This document shows, in pieces, positions 28,503-37,004 of a stretch of DNA of 64,000 bases. The stretch is taken from NCBI GenBank assembly GCA_028694155.1, contig JAQUTY010000004.1, forward strand, positions 97,086 to 161,085, given 5' to 3'. The DNA is from Eubacteriales bacterium (GTDB lineage: Bacteria; Bacillota; Clostridia; Christensenellales; CAG-138). Position 1 is the first letter of the stretch; each line of letters starts with the position of its first letter. The notes under the pieces are model-generated. The model was not told the origin of the DNA, searched no databases, and was given only the letters and a program-made list of their open reading frames with translations. A program made the translations under genes and the position numbers.

Positions 28503-29816
28503 TTGAGAATTGCGACAAAATTTGGTGGCAGCTCACTTGCAGACGCCGCACATTTTAACAAGGTAAAGGCCATTATAGAGGCGGATAAGGACCGTCTGTT
28601 CGTGGTGGTCAGCGCGCCCGGTCGCAATGAGCAAAACGATGAAAAAATCACAGATTTGCTTTTGACCTGTTATGACAGACGTCAAAAGAATTTAGACTAT
28701 ACCGCCCCATTTGAGCGTATCAAAAAGCGTTTTTTAGATATTGAACGTGAGCTTGGGCTAAACGTGGGAATGGACAATGAGCTTAATGCCATTTCAAATG
28801 CAATCCATGGCGGAGCGAGTATGGACTATACGGCAAGCAGAGGCGAGTATTTGACTGCGCTGCTGCTTTCGTCCTACCTGAATTTCGGTTTTCTGGATCC
28901 TTCCGAGCTGATTGCCTTCCACGACGACGGAACCTACGATGATGAGACGACACAGCGGTGGTGCAACAAGCTTGAGGGTCAGAGCAGACTTGTGATACCC
29001 GGGTTCTACGGCAGAAAGCGTGACGGCAGCATTAAAACATTTTCACGAGGTGGTTCGGACATTACTGGGGCTATCATTGCAAGAGAAGTACATGCCGATG
29101 TTTATGAGAACTGGACGGACGTTGACGGCTTTATGATGGCGGACCCACGCATTGTACCCAATCCAAAGATAATCTCGGTGGTGACCTATTCCGAGCTTCG
29201 TGAGCTTAGCTACATGGGTGCCAGCGTTCTGCATGAGGATTCCATCTTCCCAGTGAGAAAGGCACGCATACCTATACACATTAAAAACACTAACAATCCT
29301 GCCATTGACGGAACAAAGATTGTTCCCGATGGCAGCCTGAGAAACTTTAGGCGTGACAGTGTTTTGACCGGCATTTCAGGAAGGACGGGTTTTACCATCA
29401 TCACTGTTACCAAGGACAATATGCACAAGGAGATCGGCTTCGGATACAGATTGCTGCGCGTATTGTCCCACAATAATATCTCCTTTGAGAATTGTCCATC
29501 GGGCATTGATACAATGTCACTGGTCATAGATGATAAGTTCCTTGGCGGCAAGCTGGACAACGTTATCTCCGAGATACGTCGTGATTGCGAGCCTAACACC
29601 ATCGAGGTTACCAGCCGAATCGCTTTGATTGCAACGGTCGGCAGGGGCATGATTAGGAGCAAGGGCGTTTCCGCCAAACTCTTCCGTGCGCTGTCCGATG
29701 CAGATGTCAACGTTCGAATAATTGACCAAGGCAGTTCAGAGATGAACATTATTGTTGGCGTTGAGGAGCAGGATTTTGTTGATGCTGTCAAAGCCATATA
29801 CAACGCATTTTCATAA
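28503..29816 (+). CDS. lysC: Aspartate kinase
   Basis: Aspartokinase makes aspartyl-4-phosphate, the first step to lysine, threonine, methionine and diaminopimelate. The 437-residue monofunctional enzyme begins at TTG after AAGGAAG. It shows the KFGGSSLADA substrate/ATP motif, SRGEYLTALLL, FSRGGSDITGA, NWTDVDGFM and SYMGASVLHEDS. Two C-terminal ACT domains follow (about 300-437, with SGRTGFTIITV and QGSSEMNIIVGV), implying allosteric feedback. No lysine riboswitch is present in the 24-bp gap, so control would come from the upstream promoter or allostery. Confidence 0.94.
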   Translation: MRIATKFGGSSLADAAHFNKVKAIIEADKDRLFVVVSAPGRNEQNDEKITDLLLTCYDRRQKNLDYTAPFERIKKRFLDIERELGLNVGMDNELNAISNAIHGGASMDYTASRGEYLTALLLSSYLNFGFLDPSELIAFHDDGTYDDETTQRWCNKLEGQSRLVIPGFYGRKRDGSIKTFSRGGSDITGAIIAREVHADVYENWTDVDGFMMADPRIVPNPKIISVVTYSELRELSYMGASVLHEDSIFPVRKARIPIHIKNTNNPAIDGTKIVPDGSLRNFRRDSVLTGISGRTGFTIITVTKDNMHKEIGFGYRLLRVLSHNNISFENCPSGIDTMSLVIDDKFLGGKLDNVISEIRRDCEPNTIEVTSRIALIATVGRGMIRSKGVSAKLFRALSDADVNVRIIDQGSSEMNIIVGVEEQDFVDAVKAIYNAFS

Positions 29817-29830
29817 CTCTAGGAGGAAGC

Positions 29831-32800
29831 ATGATAACAAAAATTGCATTAAAGAGTGTATTTCGCACACCCATAAAAACCATTCTTTTCTTTGTACTGT
29901 TGGTTATTGCAACTGCGTTTTTGGGGCTTGGGCTTGGGCTTCTTTCAACTTCAAGCAACATGGCATCAGATGCCAACGAGCGATATAACACGATTGCAAA
30001 CATAGAGTATATCGGCGAGAATTATCCCGATCTCACCAGATTTGACGACTACATGGTCGAGCAGTTGGAGAGCTATGATTCCACGCCCCTGTTTGAGCAG
30101 GACGAGGTCATCAGCTATGACAGACAGATGCTTTTGGGCGCAACGGCCAGTGAGCTTGTCACAGGCACACGAGGCATTCAGGAGTTCAAGGAGACATATA
30201 TCCTCAAGCTGAAGGTCATCTACAAGACCGATATGGGAACATGGTGCATGGTTCAGGATTCACTATTTTCAGGCGGTAGGAATGCCGCTTTGGGCGCATA
30301 TGTTTATCTTGACCTTAGCGAGTATCCAGCGATGAGCTATGAGCAGTTCCAAAAGGGTGACGAGTTCTTTATCCACGGAAAAATGTACGAGGGCGAGAAC
30401 CGCTATCAATGGATTCTGCTGTCTGCCTGCCAATTAAATGTGCCTGAGGATTATAAGGAGCTTGCCGCCTGTCCAATCTGGGTCGTTACGGGCAACGACA
30501 AGTATGAGGAAGATCCAAATTACCAGAGATATTTCAACATGGCGCGCACTTACGGGATTCTAAATAACCAGCTTACTGTTCGTGCCATAAACGATGTACC
30601 CAATGCTGCCGAGTTTTATCAGCAGGAGACATACATCGTTGACGGCGAGTTTTTTAAGCCTTCAGAGAAAGGCGTCTGCTTGATCAGCGAGTTTCTTGCC
30701 GACAGGATGGGCTTGAGCGTAGGCGATGCGCTGCCGCTTGAGCTGTATGGCTCGGTGCTTGGACGCAGCGTATCAACCAGCTTTTGGTATGAGGACGGCT
30801 ATCTTCAAGGCAAGGACTACATCGTCAAGGGCATATTTGCCAACATGGCAGGGCTGTACACCACTATTTTCATTCCCAACGAGGCCGAAAGCTGGATGCC
30901 TGAGAGCTGTATAGACTATACCATCGGTCAGGTCAAGCTTCAAAATGACGGTGTTGATTCTTATTTGAAAAGCATCAGTCCGTATCTATTGGGCAACATG
31001 CGTGTTACGGTCTACGATCAGGGCTATGCCCGTGCGGCAAGCGCAATCAGCTCGATGAATAAGACCGCTATCATCATCACCTCTGTCAGCAGCGGCTGCA
31101 CCACAGCGCTGTTGCTGCTGTATGCCTATCTGTTCGTGCTAAGACAGAGGGACACTTCCAAAATAATGCTGTCTATGGGAACGGGCAAGAGACGCACGCT
31201 TGAGTATTTCTTGGTATCGTCAATGTTCCTGCTTGCCGTTGCTGCACTGGTTGGAAGCATTGCAGGTTGGGTTTTGACTGATAAACTTGCGGGGTATGCC
31301 TACAACATGGCCATTGAGTCCACCTCCGCCGATATTCGCTTTTCCTCGATTGCCTCCAACGGACCGCTGATAGAATTGGCAGATGCACCAAAGGCGTCGC
31401 CCTTGACCATGCTGCCGCCATTTGCACTGGTGATTGCATTTGGCTCGTTAAGCTCGCTGCTGTTTGCCGCACTTGCAATGAAACGCAGGGTCAATGGCAA
31501 GCCAACCAAGAAAAAGAAAACGGCTTCCATTTCTACCGCTGCTTCGTTCAGCACTGCACCTATCAAGGTCGATTTTAACGCCAGCTCGTTTGGCAGCGTA
31601 ACGCACAAAAAGCATGGGGTCAACCGCCTAGGCTTCTTCTGGCGAACTCTTTTTAGAAACGTTCGCCGCAACAGGGGCAAGAGCTTTGTAGTGCCGTTGA
31701 TAACCATAGTACTTGCATCATTTATCGGACTGTTCTGCTCGAATTTGGAGAGCTATCAACATCAGCTCGACACGGTTTACGACCGTATTCCCGTGACGGC
31801 ATATCTTTGCAACTACACAGGCAAGGTTATGGATAGGTTTGCTCTGCAGGATTCGGATTTGGAGGGCATTGTCGATTCTGAGTTTGTTGAGAAAGCCTGC
31901 TATTCGCAGATTGCACGCTACTACCTGTTCGGCGTGGCGGTGGACAAGGACGGAAACGAGACCGAAATAGTTGAGTGGCTGCCGTGGCCGGAGAGCAGCT
32001 TTGCACAGGCAACCTTCCAAGAGACTTTGCTGCGTGGCTCGTCCGTCATCGGTTTGACTGACATTGACTACGCTTCCGAGTTCATGTTTGAGGGCGATGT
32101 TGCATTTGAATTTATTGATGGCTACGACAAGTCGGTTTTCGCATCAGATGAGGATGTGTGCCTTGTAAATAGCGATATGCTCCAAAAGTTCGATATTGAG
32201 CTTGGCGACACGATTTCCATTGATGCCATGACCGAGACTGAATATGGTCTTACAGAGTCGATAATCAGAATGAAGGTTGTGGGTACATATCCGTCAATTC
32301 TTGGCAGAGATACCATCTATTGCCCCATCAACACGTTGAGTTCCCGTTATGCAGTAGCAAACTCGGAGGTTGTATTCGAGTCGTGGCATATCTTGCAGCT
32401 TGCAATGCGCAAGCTTGGAATCGAGGACGAGTCGCAGCTCGATATTGATGTGAGGTGGGAAGGCAACGAGCAGTGCTATTATGCCGCAGGCACGTTGTAC
32501 ATGAAAGTTGCATACTACAATAAGTATAATGCTGTCAGTCTCGTTCTTAAGGATACGGAGAATCTTGAGAAGTTAAAAGACGAGATGGAGGAGCAGGGTC
32601 TCACGTCAACAGGAACGCTTGGAAGGCGCAGACTCTCAATGGTTGTCAACGAGACAGAGCTTGTTCAGTCCGTGCAGGATCTCAACCGCAACATATCCTA
32701 TATGTGGGCGTTGTTTATAGTGATGTACGCATTGACAATCGGCATCGGATTTGTAATATCCAATCTATTGACAAAGAGCCGCAGAGCGGAGTTTGCTATG

Positions 32801-33043
32801 ATGCGCAGTATGGGCGCAGGTCGAGCCAGAACGTTCTTCATGTTTGCTTTGGAGCAGACGTTGGAGTTCTTCATCGGGCTAGGAGCAGGTGTCTTGGCGG
32901 TATATCTCATCTTTGGGAGCATCAGTCTGTTGCAGCTTGAGATGCTTGGAATATACTCCGCTTGCTACATAATCGGTATCGTCATCGCAGCGCAGGTCAT
33001 GAACCGTCTGCATGTGTTGGACATTCTTGGAGCTAAGGAATAA
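29831..33043 (+). CDS. ABC transporter permease, FtsX/MacB type, two-module
   Basis: The 1070-residue permease has an N-terminal membrane helix, a large extracellular domain (about 45-400), three helices (about 405-545), a basic cytosolic linker rich in Lys, then a second helix and extracellular domain (about 610-960) and three C-terminal helices. This is the duplicated FtsX-like layout of exporters or mechanotransmitting ABC systems that carry lipids or peptides or signal cell-wall stress. An AGGAGG site precedes the ATG. The ATPase gene follows 10 bp downstream. Confidence 0.92.
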   Translation: MITKIALKSVFRTPIKTILFFVLLVIATAFLGLGLGLLSTSSNMASDANERYNTIANIEYIGENYPDLTRFDDYMVEQLESYDSTPLFEQDEVISYDRQMLLGATASELVTGTRGIQEFKETYILKLKVIYKTDMGTWCMVQDSLFSGGRNAALGAYVYLDLSEYPAMSYEQFQKGDEFFIHGKMYEGENRYQWILLSACQLNVPEDYKELAACPIWVVTGNDKYEEDPNYQRYFNMARTYGILNNQLTVRAINDVPNAAEFYQQETYIVDGEFFKPSEKGVCLISEFLADRMGLSVGDALPLELYGSVLGRSVSTSFWYEDGYLQGKDYIVKGIFANMAGLYTTIFIPNEAESWMPESCIDYTIGQVKLQNDGVDSYLKSISPYLLGNMRVTVYDQGYARAASAISSMNKTAIIITSVSSGCTTALLLLYAYLFVLRQRDTSKIMLSMGTGKRRTLEYFLVSSMFLLAVAALVGSIAGWVLTDKLAGYAYNMAIESTSADIRFSSIASNGPLIELADAPKASPLTMLPPFALVIAFGSLSSLLFAALAMKRRVNGKPTKKKKTASISTAASFSTAPIKVDFNASSFGSVTHKKHGVNRLGFFWRTLFRNVRRNRGKSFVVPLITIVLASFIGLFCSNLESYQHQLDTVYDRIPVTAYLCNYTGKVMDRFALQDSDLEGIVDSEFVEKACYSQIARYYLFGVAVDKDGNETEIVEWLPWPESSFAQATFQETLLRGSSVIGLTDIDYASEFMFEGDVAFEFIDGYDKSVFASDEDVCLVNSDMLQKFDIELGDTISIDAMTETEYGLTESIIRMKVVGTYPSILGRDTIYCPINTLSSRYAVANSEVVFESWHILQLAMRKLGIEDESQLDIDVRWEGNEQCYYAAGTLYMKVAYYNKYNAVSLVLKDTENLEKLKDEMEEQGLTSTGTLGRRRLSMVVNETELVQSVQDLNRNISYMWALFIVMYALTIGIGFVISNLLTKSRRAEFAMMRSMGAGRARTFFMFALEQTLEFFIGLGAGVLAVYLIFGSISLLQLEMLGIYSACYIIGIVIAAQVMNRLHVLDILGAKE

Positions 33044-33053
33044 GGAGGCTAAT

Positions 33054-33728
33054 ATGGAAATACTCAAACTGGAATCGGTGAGTTACACCTATCGCAACAA
33101 GTATCAGACCGTTCATGCGGTCAACAACGTAACAACGGCCTTTGAGACCGGCAAGGTGTATGCCATTGTGGGCAAAAGCGGCTCGGGCAAAACCACGCTG
33201 CTGTCAATGCTTGCAGGGCTGGATCTGCCAACGGAGGGTGCGGTCTTTTATCAGGGCAAGGCGACATCGAAGATGGAACTCGACCGCTACCGCAGGGAGG
33301 ACGTATCAGTTATCTATCAGAGCTACAATCTGTTTCCGCTTCTTACGGTGGAAGAAAACGTGATGTATCCTGCGCAGCTTCTTGGCGTATCGGCAAAGAA
33401 TGCTCGCCAGACGGCGGAGGAGATGCTCGTCAAGGTTGGTCTGCAGAAGGGTCAGTTCAAGCGTTTCCCGTCCATGCTTTCAGGCGGCGAGCAGCAGCGT
33501 GTAGCCATTGCAAGAACACTTGCAACACATCCAAAGATTATTCTTGCCGATGAGCCTACCGGAAATCTGGACGTTGACAACGGCGATAACGTTGTCGATA
33601 TTCTCATCGGGCTTGCGCATGAGCTTGACTACTGCGTAATAATCGTAACGCACGACAATGTGCTTGCTTCAAAGGCAGACGTTAAACGCTGCATGAGCGA
33701 CGGACATCTAAGCGAGGAGAGTGACTGA
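33054..33728 (+). CDS. ABC transporter ATP-binding protein (MacB/LolD-like)
   Basis: The ATG at 33054 follows AAGGAGG by 5 nt and gives 224 residues; an in-frame extension to 33012 reads inside the permease end. Motifs are Walker [11 protein letters not shown]-loop [16 protein letters not shown], signature [16 protein letters not shown], Walker [13 protein letters not shown] and the H-loop VTHD. The sequence groups with ATPases that serve FtsX-like permeases, matching its neighbour. It overlaps rsmA by one base (TGATG). Confidence 0.95.
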   Translation: MEILKLESVSYTYRNKYQTVHAVNNVTTAFETGKVYAIVGKSGSGKTTLLSMLAGLDLPTEGAVFYQGKATSKMELDRYRREDVSVIYQSYNLFPLLTVEENVMYPAQLLGVSAKNARQTAEEMLVKVGLQKGQFKRFPSMLSGGEQQRVAIARTLATHPKIILADEPTGNLDVDNGDNVVDILIGLAHELDYCVIIVTHDNVLASKADVKRCMSDGHLSEESD

Positions 33729-34492
33729 TGTTGCGCCGTGCATCAAGGGAATATGTTCTTGAACAGAGATTGCGTCCAAACAAGGCTCTTGGGCAGAATT
33801 TCTTTATTGATGCTCCCAGGCTCATTGCATCTTTGGATAACCTCGACTTTTCACAAAGACCCGTTTTGGAAATCGGTGCAGGCTTGGGAGGGCTGACGGA
33901 GCTTCTTTTGGAGCGAACAAGCACAGTTATGGCAATCGAGCTGGACGGCGAGCTTGCAAAAAGGCTCGAAAATGAAACCAAGGCGGAGGTAATTTGTGCT
34001 GACGCTCAGAAGCTAAACACGGATTTTATCACCCAAGAGTGGTTTATTGCTGGCAATCTGCCCTACTACATAACCACTCCGCTGGTCGAAAAATACCTGC
34101 TCACCCCTGCCCGAAATCATCTGTACATGGTTCAGCAGGAGGCTGGAGAACGCTTTTTTGCCAAGCCGTCCAACAAGAACTATGGAGTGATTGCAATAAT
34201 TACTTCGCTCTTTTTCGATGCACAAACGCTCGACACGCTTCCACCATCGTGCTATTATCCTGAGCCGCCGATTACATCGTCGCTGATATATCTGCATCGC
34301 AAGGGTGACATTCCTGCAGGCTTTGTTTCGTTTATCAAGACGTGTCTGAGAATGCGCAGAAAGACGCTCCATAACAACCTAAAAGGCATGGACGGAGCAG
34401 AAGCGGCATTTAGGGAGCTGAACATTTCACCGTCCATACGAGCAGAGGCACTCACCCCCCAGCAGTTCCTCGCCCTGTTCAAAAGCATTTAG
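33728..34492 (+). CDS. rsmA: 16S rRNA dimethyladenosine transferase RsmA (KsgA)
   Basis: RsmA dimethylates the two adjacent adenosines in helix 45 of 16S rRNA. The 254-residue product shows the N-terminal LGQNFFID, SAM motif I VLEIGAGLGGLTELLLE, motif II AIELDGEL, CADAQKL and the catalytic motif IV GNLPYYITTP. The C-terminal domain binds the ribosome. The start overlaps the ABC ATPase stop (TGATG). Loss of this enzyme is known to give kasugamycin resistance in other bacteria. Confidence 0.95.
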   Translation: MLRRASREYVLEQRLRPNKALGQNFFIDAPRLIASLDNLDFSQRPVLEIGAGLGGLTELLLERTSTVMAIELDGELAKRLENETKAEVICADAQKLNTDFITQEWFIAGNLPYYITTPLVEKYLLTPARNHLYMVQQEAGERFFAKPSNKNYGVIAIITSLFFDAQTLDTLPPSCYYPEPPITSSLIYLHRKGDIPAGFVSFIKTCLRMRRKTLHNNLKGMDGAEAAFRELNISPSIRAEALTPQQFLALFKSI

Positions 34493-34503
34493 CCTGACAA
34501 AAA

Positions 34504-34538
34504 AAGACCGTTTCACTAATAATTGGTGAAACGGTCTT
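34504..34538 (-). terminator. Terminator between rsmA and the convergent rpsF-ssb-rpsR operon
   Basis: A 13-bp perfect stem (34504-34516 with 34526-34538) is followed on the minus strand by a run of seven T residues, so it mainly ends the ribosomal-protein operon. On the plus strand only a weak T tract follows, but the hairpin may also end the rsmA transcript. Confidence 0.85.
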
Positions 34539-34566
34539 GTGCTAATCGGTCTTTGGTTGGTGTTTG

Positions 34567-34812
34567 TTATCTCTCTGCTGCAAAGGGCAGAAGTGCAACT
34601 GCCCTTGCACGCTTGATTGCGATTGCCAGATCACGCTGATGCTTTGCGCAGACACCGGACATACGGCGGGGCATGATTTTGCCGCTCTCCGCTACGAAGC
34701 CCTGAAGCTTCCTAACGTCCTTGTAGTCAATGCTTGTAGCCTTATCAACGCAGAACTTGCAAACTTTACGTCTTGTTCTTTTCAAACGGGGACGCATTTT
34801 ACGATCTTCCAT
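34567..34812 (-). CDS. rpsR: 30S ribosomal protein S18
   Basis: The 81-residue protein has the S18 core: [62 protein letters not shown]. It contains three cysteines (two in KFCVDK/KVC, one in GVCAK), the pattern of the zinc-binding C+ paralogue, though a fourth is not obvious. The basic N-terminus ([10 protein letters not shown]) is typical. S18 forms a heterodimer with S6 on the small subunit. An AGGAGG-like site lies upstream at 34822-34827. Confidence 0.96.
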   Translation of the reverse strand: MEDRKMRPRLKRTRRKVCKFCVDKATSIDYKDVRKLQGFVAESGKIMPRRMSGVCAKHQRDLAIAIKRARAVALLPFAAER

Positions 34813-34838
34813 GGTGCAAGCCTCCTAAAAAATATTTA

Positions 34839-35258
34839 TTAGAACGGTATATCATCGGACGAAATATCTGTAAAGCCTGCCAAATCCTGAGGATTGGACT
34901 GAGTGCGCGGTGCCGAGTAGGTCGAGCCGCCCTCTTCCTGCCCCTTGGGGGTCAGAAATTCGACTTCATCTGCTGTCACGTCCAGAGACATACGAGTCGA
35001 GCCGTCTTTTGCTTCATATAGCCTTGCCTGCAATTCACCCACAACAGCGACCTTTCTGCCCTTTGCCAAATACTTGGCGCAGTTGTCGCCCAGCTGACGC
35101 CAAGCGTTGATGCGGAAAAAATCGGTCTGTCTTTCGGTGCCCTGCTGGGCAAATTTGCGATTGACGGCGATTGTAAATGAGCATACGGTCACGCCGTTGG
35201 GCGTGCTTCTGCTTTCGGGGTCATGAGTTAGGTTGCCAATTAACGTAATTTTGTTCAT
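34839..35258 (-). CDS. ssb: Single-stranded DNA-binding protein
   Basis: The 139-residue SSB has an N-terminal OB fold (MNKITLIGNLTHDPESRSTPNGVTVCSFTIAVNR...FFRINAWRQLGDNCAKYLAKGRKVAVVGELQ), a Gly/Ser/Gln linker and the acidic C-terminal tip SSDDIPF that binds partner proteins. It coats ssDNA in replication and repair. It lies between rpsF and rpsR, the conserved Firmicutes order. Confidence 0.97.
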   Translation of the reverse strand: MNKITLIGNLTHDPESRSTPNGVTVCSFTIAVNRKFAQQGTERQTDFFRINAWRQLGDNCAKYLAKGRKVAVVGELQARLYEAKDGSTRMSLDVTADEVEFLTPKGQEEGGSTYSAPRTQSNPQDLAGFTDISSDDIPF

Positions 35259-35287
35259 CGTGCTTCTCCTTACTATCGTGCTTGTAA

Positions 35288-35575
35288 TTATGCTTCCTTG
35301 CGTGTGACCATGTAGCGCAAAATGCGCTCATCATTCTTGAAGTTACGCTCCAATTCGCGGGGGAGTTCAGATGCTGCGTTAAAATCAACGAGCACATAAT
35401 AACCCTCGGTCTTGTAGTCGATGGTGTAAGCCAGCTTGCGCTTGCCCCAAACATCGGTCTTCACAATCTCACCACCGTTGTCGGTAATGATTGCCGCAAA
35501 CTTATCGAGGACAGACTGATTGGTTTCCTCATCAAGTTCAGGTGTGATGACGTACAATACTTCGTATGAATTCAT
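35288..35575 (-). CDS. rpsF: 30S ribosomal protein S6
   Basis: The 95-residue product starts MNSYEVLYVITPELDEE, the standard S6 N-terminus, at an ATG 8 nt after GGAGG. A longer in-frame extension to a TTG at 35692 runs through the promoter and is not real. Further S6 features are GGEIVKTDVWGKRKLAYTIDYKTEGYYVLVDF and RILRYMVTRKE. It heads the rpsF-ssb-rpsR operon and pairs with S18 on the ribosome. Confidence 0.96.
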   Translation of the reverse strand: MNSYEVLYVITPELDEETNQSVLDKFAAIITDNGGEIVKTDVWGKRKLAYTIDYKTEGYYVLVDFNAASELPRELERNFKNDERILRYMVTRKEA

Positions 35576-35636
35576 GTTTTTCACCTCCTTATGGTCTATT
35601 GGCGTTCCTTTTTGAAACGCAAGAAGGACCGTTAGC
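35576..35636 (-). promoter_or_regulatory. rpsF leader with a bulged hairpin, possible S6:S18 autoregulation site
   Basis: The 5' UTR can form GGTC...GACC (35630-35627 with 35596-35593) enclosing GCGTT...AACGC (35620-35616 with 35606-35602). The loops are asymmetric and the hairpin sits just before the GGAGG site. S6:S18 is known to repress its own operon through a leader hairpin in many Firmicutes. I cannot confirm the conserved bulge bases here. Confidence 0.35.
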
Positions 35637-35642
35637 CGATAG

Positions 35643-35671
35643 AGTATATCATAGGATAATCTAAAATGCAA
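35643..35671 (-). promoter_or_regulatory. Promoter of rpsF-ssb-rpsR
   Basis: On the minus strand TTGCAT (35671-35666) and TATACT (35648-35643) are separated by 17 bp. It is back to back with the holA promoter. Confidence 0.75.
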
Positions 35672-35686
35672 GCACGAAAAAAATAT

Positions 35687-35715
35687 TTGCAACCTATGCG
35701 GATAAAGCGTAAAAT
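35687..35715 (+). promoter_or_regulatory. Promoter of holA, giving a probably leaderless mRNA
   Basis: TTGCAA at 35687-35692 and TAAAAT at 35710-35715 are separated by 17 bp. The holA ATG follows the -10 box by 6 bp, with no Shine-Dalgarno. Confidence 0.7.
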
Positions 35716-35721
35716 AGGCAT

Positions 35722-36693
35722 ATGAACGAGAGCGAGCTTTTCAAATCGACCAAGCAGCGTGAGCTGCATGGCGCATATCTTTTGCATGGAGCGGAGGAGC
35801 TTACAAAGCAGGAAGCCGTTGAGCGCATAAAGGAAGTGCTCGACCCTTCTTTTCGTGATTTGAACATGGACACGCTCAAGATGCCAACAGCACAGTCGCT
35901 CCTTTCCGCCTGCGACCAGCTTCCCTTTTTCGATGAGAAGCGGCTGGTCATGGTCAAAGATTGGGACGCCACACAACTGGAAGCCTGCCTAGATAAGCTG
36001 GATTCCTTGCCCAGTTCGACCATATTGCTTTTTGTGCGCCGTGGCGATGAGAAGAGCACCACGGCACTCTATTCAAGGCTTGACAAGCAGAACAGAGTTG
36101 TTGAGTTTCCTAAGCTCACCGAGGACAGAGCCATCTCAATGGTGCTTCGTGAGTCCGCACTTATGGGGTGCAGCATTGACAGAGTGGTTGCAAGACAACT
36201 AATAATGATGGTGGGAACGGACGCATATAGGCTTAGAAACGAGCTTTCAAAGGCGGCAGGCTATGTTGGCACGGGTAACACCATCACCGAGGCAGCTTTG
36301 AAAATAGCAGCGACCCCATCGGTTGAATATAATGTGTTTAATTTGCTCAACTATCTTCTTGCAGGGAACAAGCGAGCAGGGCTGAGACTTATGAAGGAAA
36401 TGATACAGGATGGTCAAAGTGCGCTGCAGATTGCTTATTTTTTAGAGGGCAGGCTCAGGCTGATGCTCCATGCCAAGGAGCTTCTTGCCACCAAGACACC
36501 GCAAAAGGACGCCATAAAACAGCTGGGCGGCAACCCTAAGGCTGCGGAAATTGCACTGAAAAATGCAAACAAACAGGACTATAATAAGCTGTGCGCCGCC
36601 GTCAGGTCGCTTGCCGAGGTCGATATCAAACTGAAGCAGGGAGCGATGAGGGACGAGGAAGCGTTGACGCTTGCCATCTGCAGGTGCTTTTAG
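35722..36693 (+). CDS. holA: DNA polymerase III subunit delta
   Basis: The 323-residue protein matches HolA in length and pattern: an N-terminal GAYLLHGAEELTKQEAVERIKE, ACDQLPFFDEKRLVMVKDWD, a middle domain with TDAYRLRNELSKAAGYVG and a C-terminal collar domain (NLLNYLLAGNKRAGLRLMKEMIQDGQSALQIAYFLEGRLR). Delta is the clamp-opening wrench of the clamp loader and partners with DnaX encoded at 3922. Its stop overlaps the GTG of the next small gene (TAGTG). Confidence 0.92.
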   Translation: MNESELFKSTKQRELHGAYLLHGAEELTKQEAVERIKEVLDPSFRDLNMDTLKMPTAQSLLSACDQLPFFDEKRLVMVKDWDATQLEACLDKLDSLPSSTILLFVRRGDEKSTTALYSRLDKQNRVVEFPKLTEDRAISMVLRESALMGCSIDRVVARQLIMMVGTDAYRLRNELSKAAGYVGTGNTITEAALKIAATPSVEYNVFNLLNYLLAGNKRAGLRLMKEMIQDGQSALQIAYFLEGRLRLMLHAKELLATKTPQKDAIKQLGGNPKAAEIALKNANKQDYNKLCAAVRSLAEVDIKLKQGAMRDEEALTLAICRCF

Positions 36694-36962
36694 TGAGACG
36701 ATTATTTAACCGCCATCCAAAGCTGATATTCACCCTTGCTGTTTTGTTCTTTTGTGTGCATCTTGCCCTTTTTGCCCATATATGGATAGTTGCCGCCGAA
36801 AAAGGCTTCACAGGACTGTTCGTGCTGTGCTATTTAACGTTGCTATGCACCATACTGTTTATAATCATTTACAGGCGTTCTCAAAGGCTGTACAAAATTA
36901 TGATGGAAGAACCTACACACGACCAAAGAAAAGACGAACGGGTGTATTGCAAAGATAATTAG
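36693..36962 (+). CDS. Small two-helix membrane protein
   Basis: The 89-residue frame from GTG at 36693 overlaps the holA stop (TAGTG), a coupling arrangement used repeatedly in this window. It encodes two hydrophobic helices (about residues 9-32 and 38-58) and a charged cytosolic tail (MMEEPTHDQRKDERVYCKDN). Longer in-frame starts would lie inside holA. No family is recognised. Coupling and a clear membrane pattern make it a likely real gene. Confidence 0.6.
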   Translation: MRRLFNRHPKLIFTLAVLFFCVHLALFAHIWIVAAEKGFTGLFVLCYLTLLCTILFIIIYRRSQRLYKIMMEEPTHDQRKDERVYCKDN

Positions 36963-36975
36963 TGAATGATATAAT
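36947..36975 (+). promoter_or_regulatory. Promoter of proS
   Basis: TTGCAA at 36947-36952 and TATAAT at 36970-36975 are separated by 17 bp, with a TGn extension before the -10. The -35 lies within the last codons of the small membrane protein. A TAGGAGG site precedes proS. Confidence 0.75.
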
Positions 36976-37004
36976 CAAATTTAGCACAATTTTTAGGAGG
37001 AACT

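Noticed and set aside
35576..35692. N-terminal extension of S6 to a TTG at 35692
   Set aside because: It crosses the promoter and leader; the ATG at 35575 has a perfect ribosome binding site and gives the normal S6 N-terminus.
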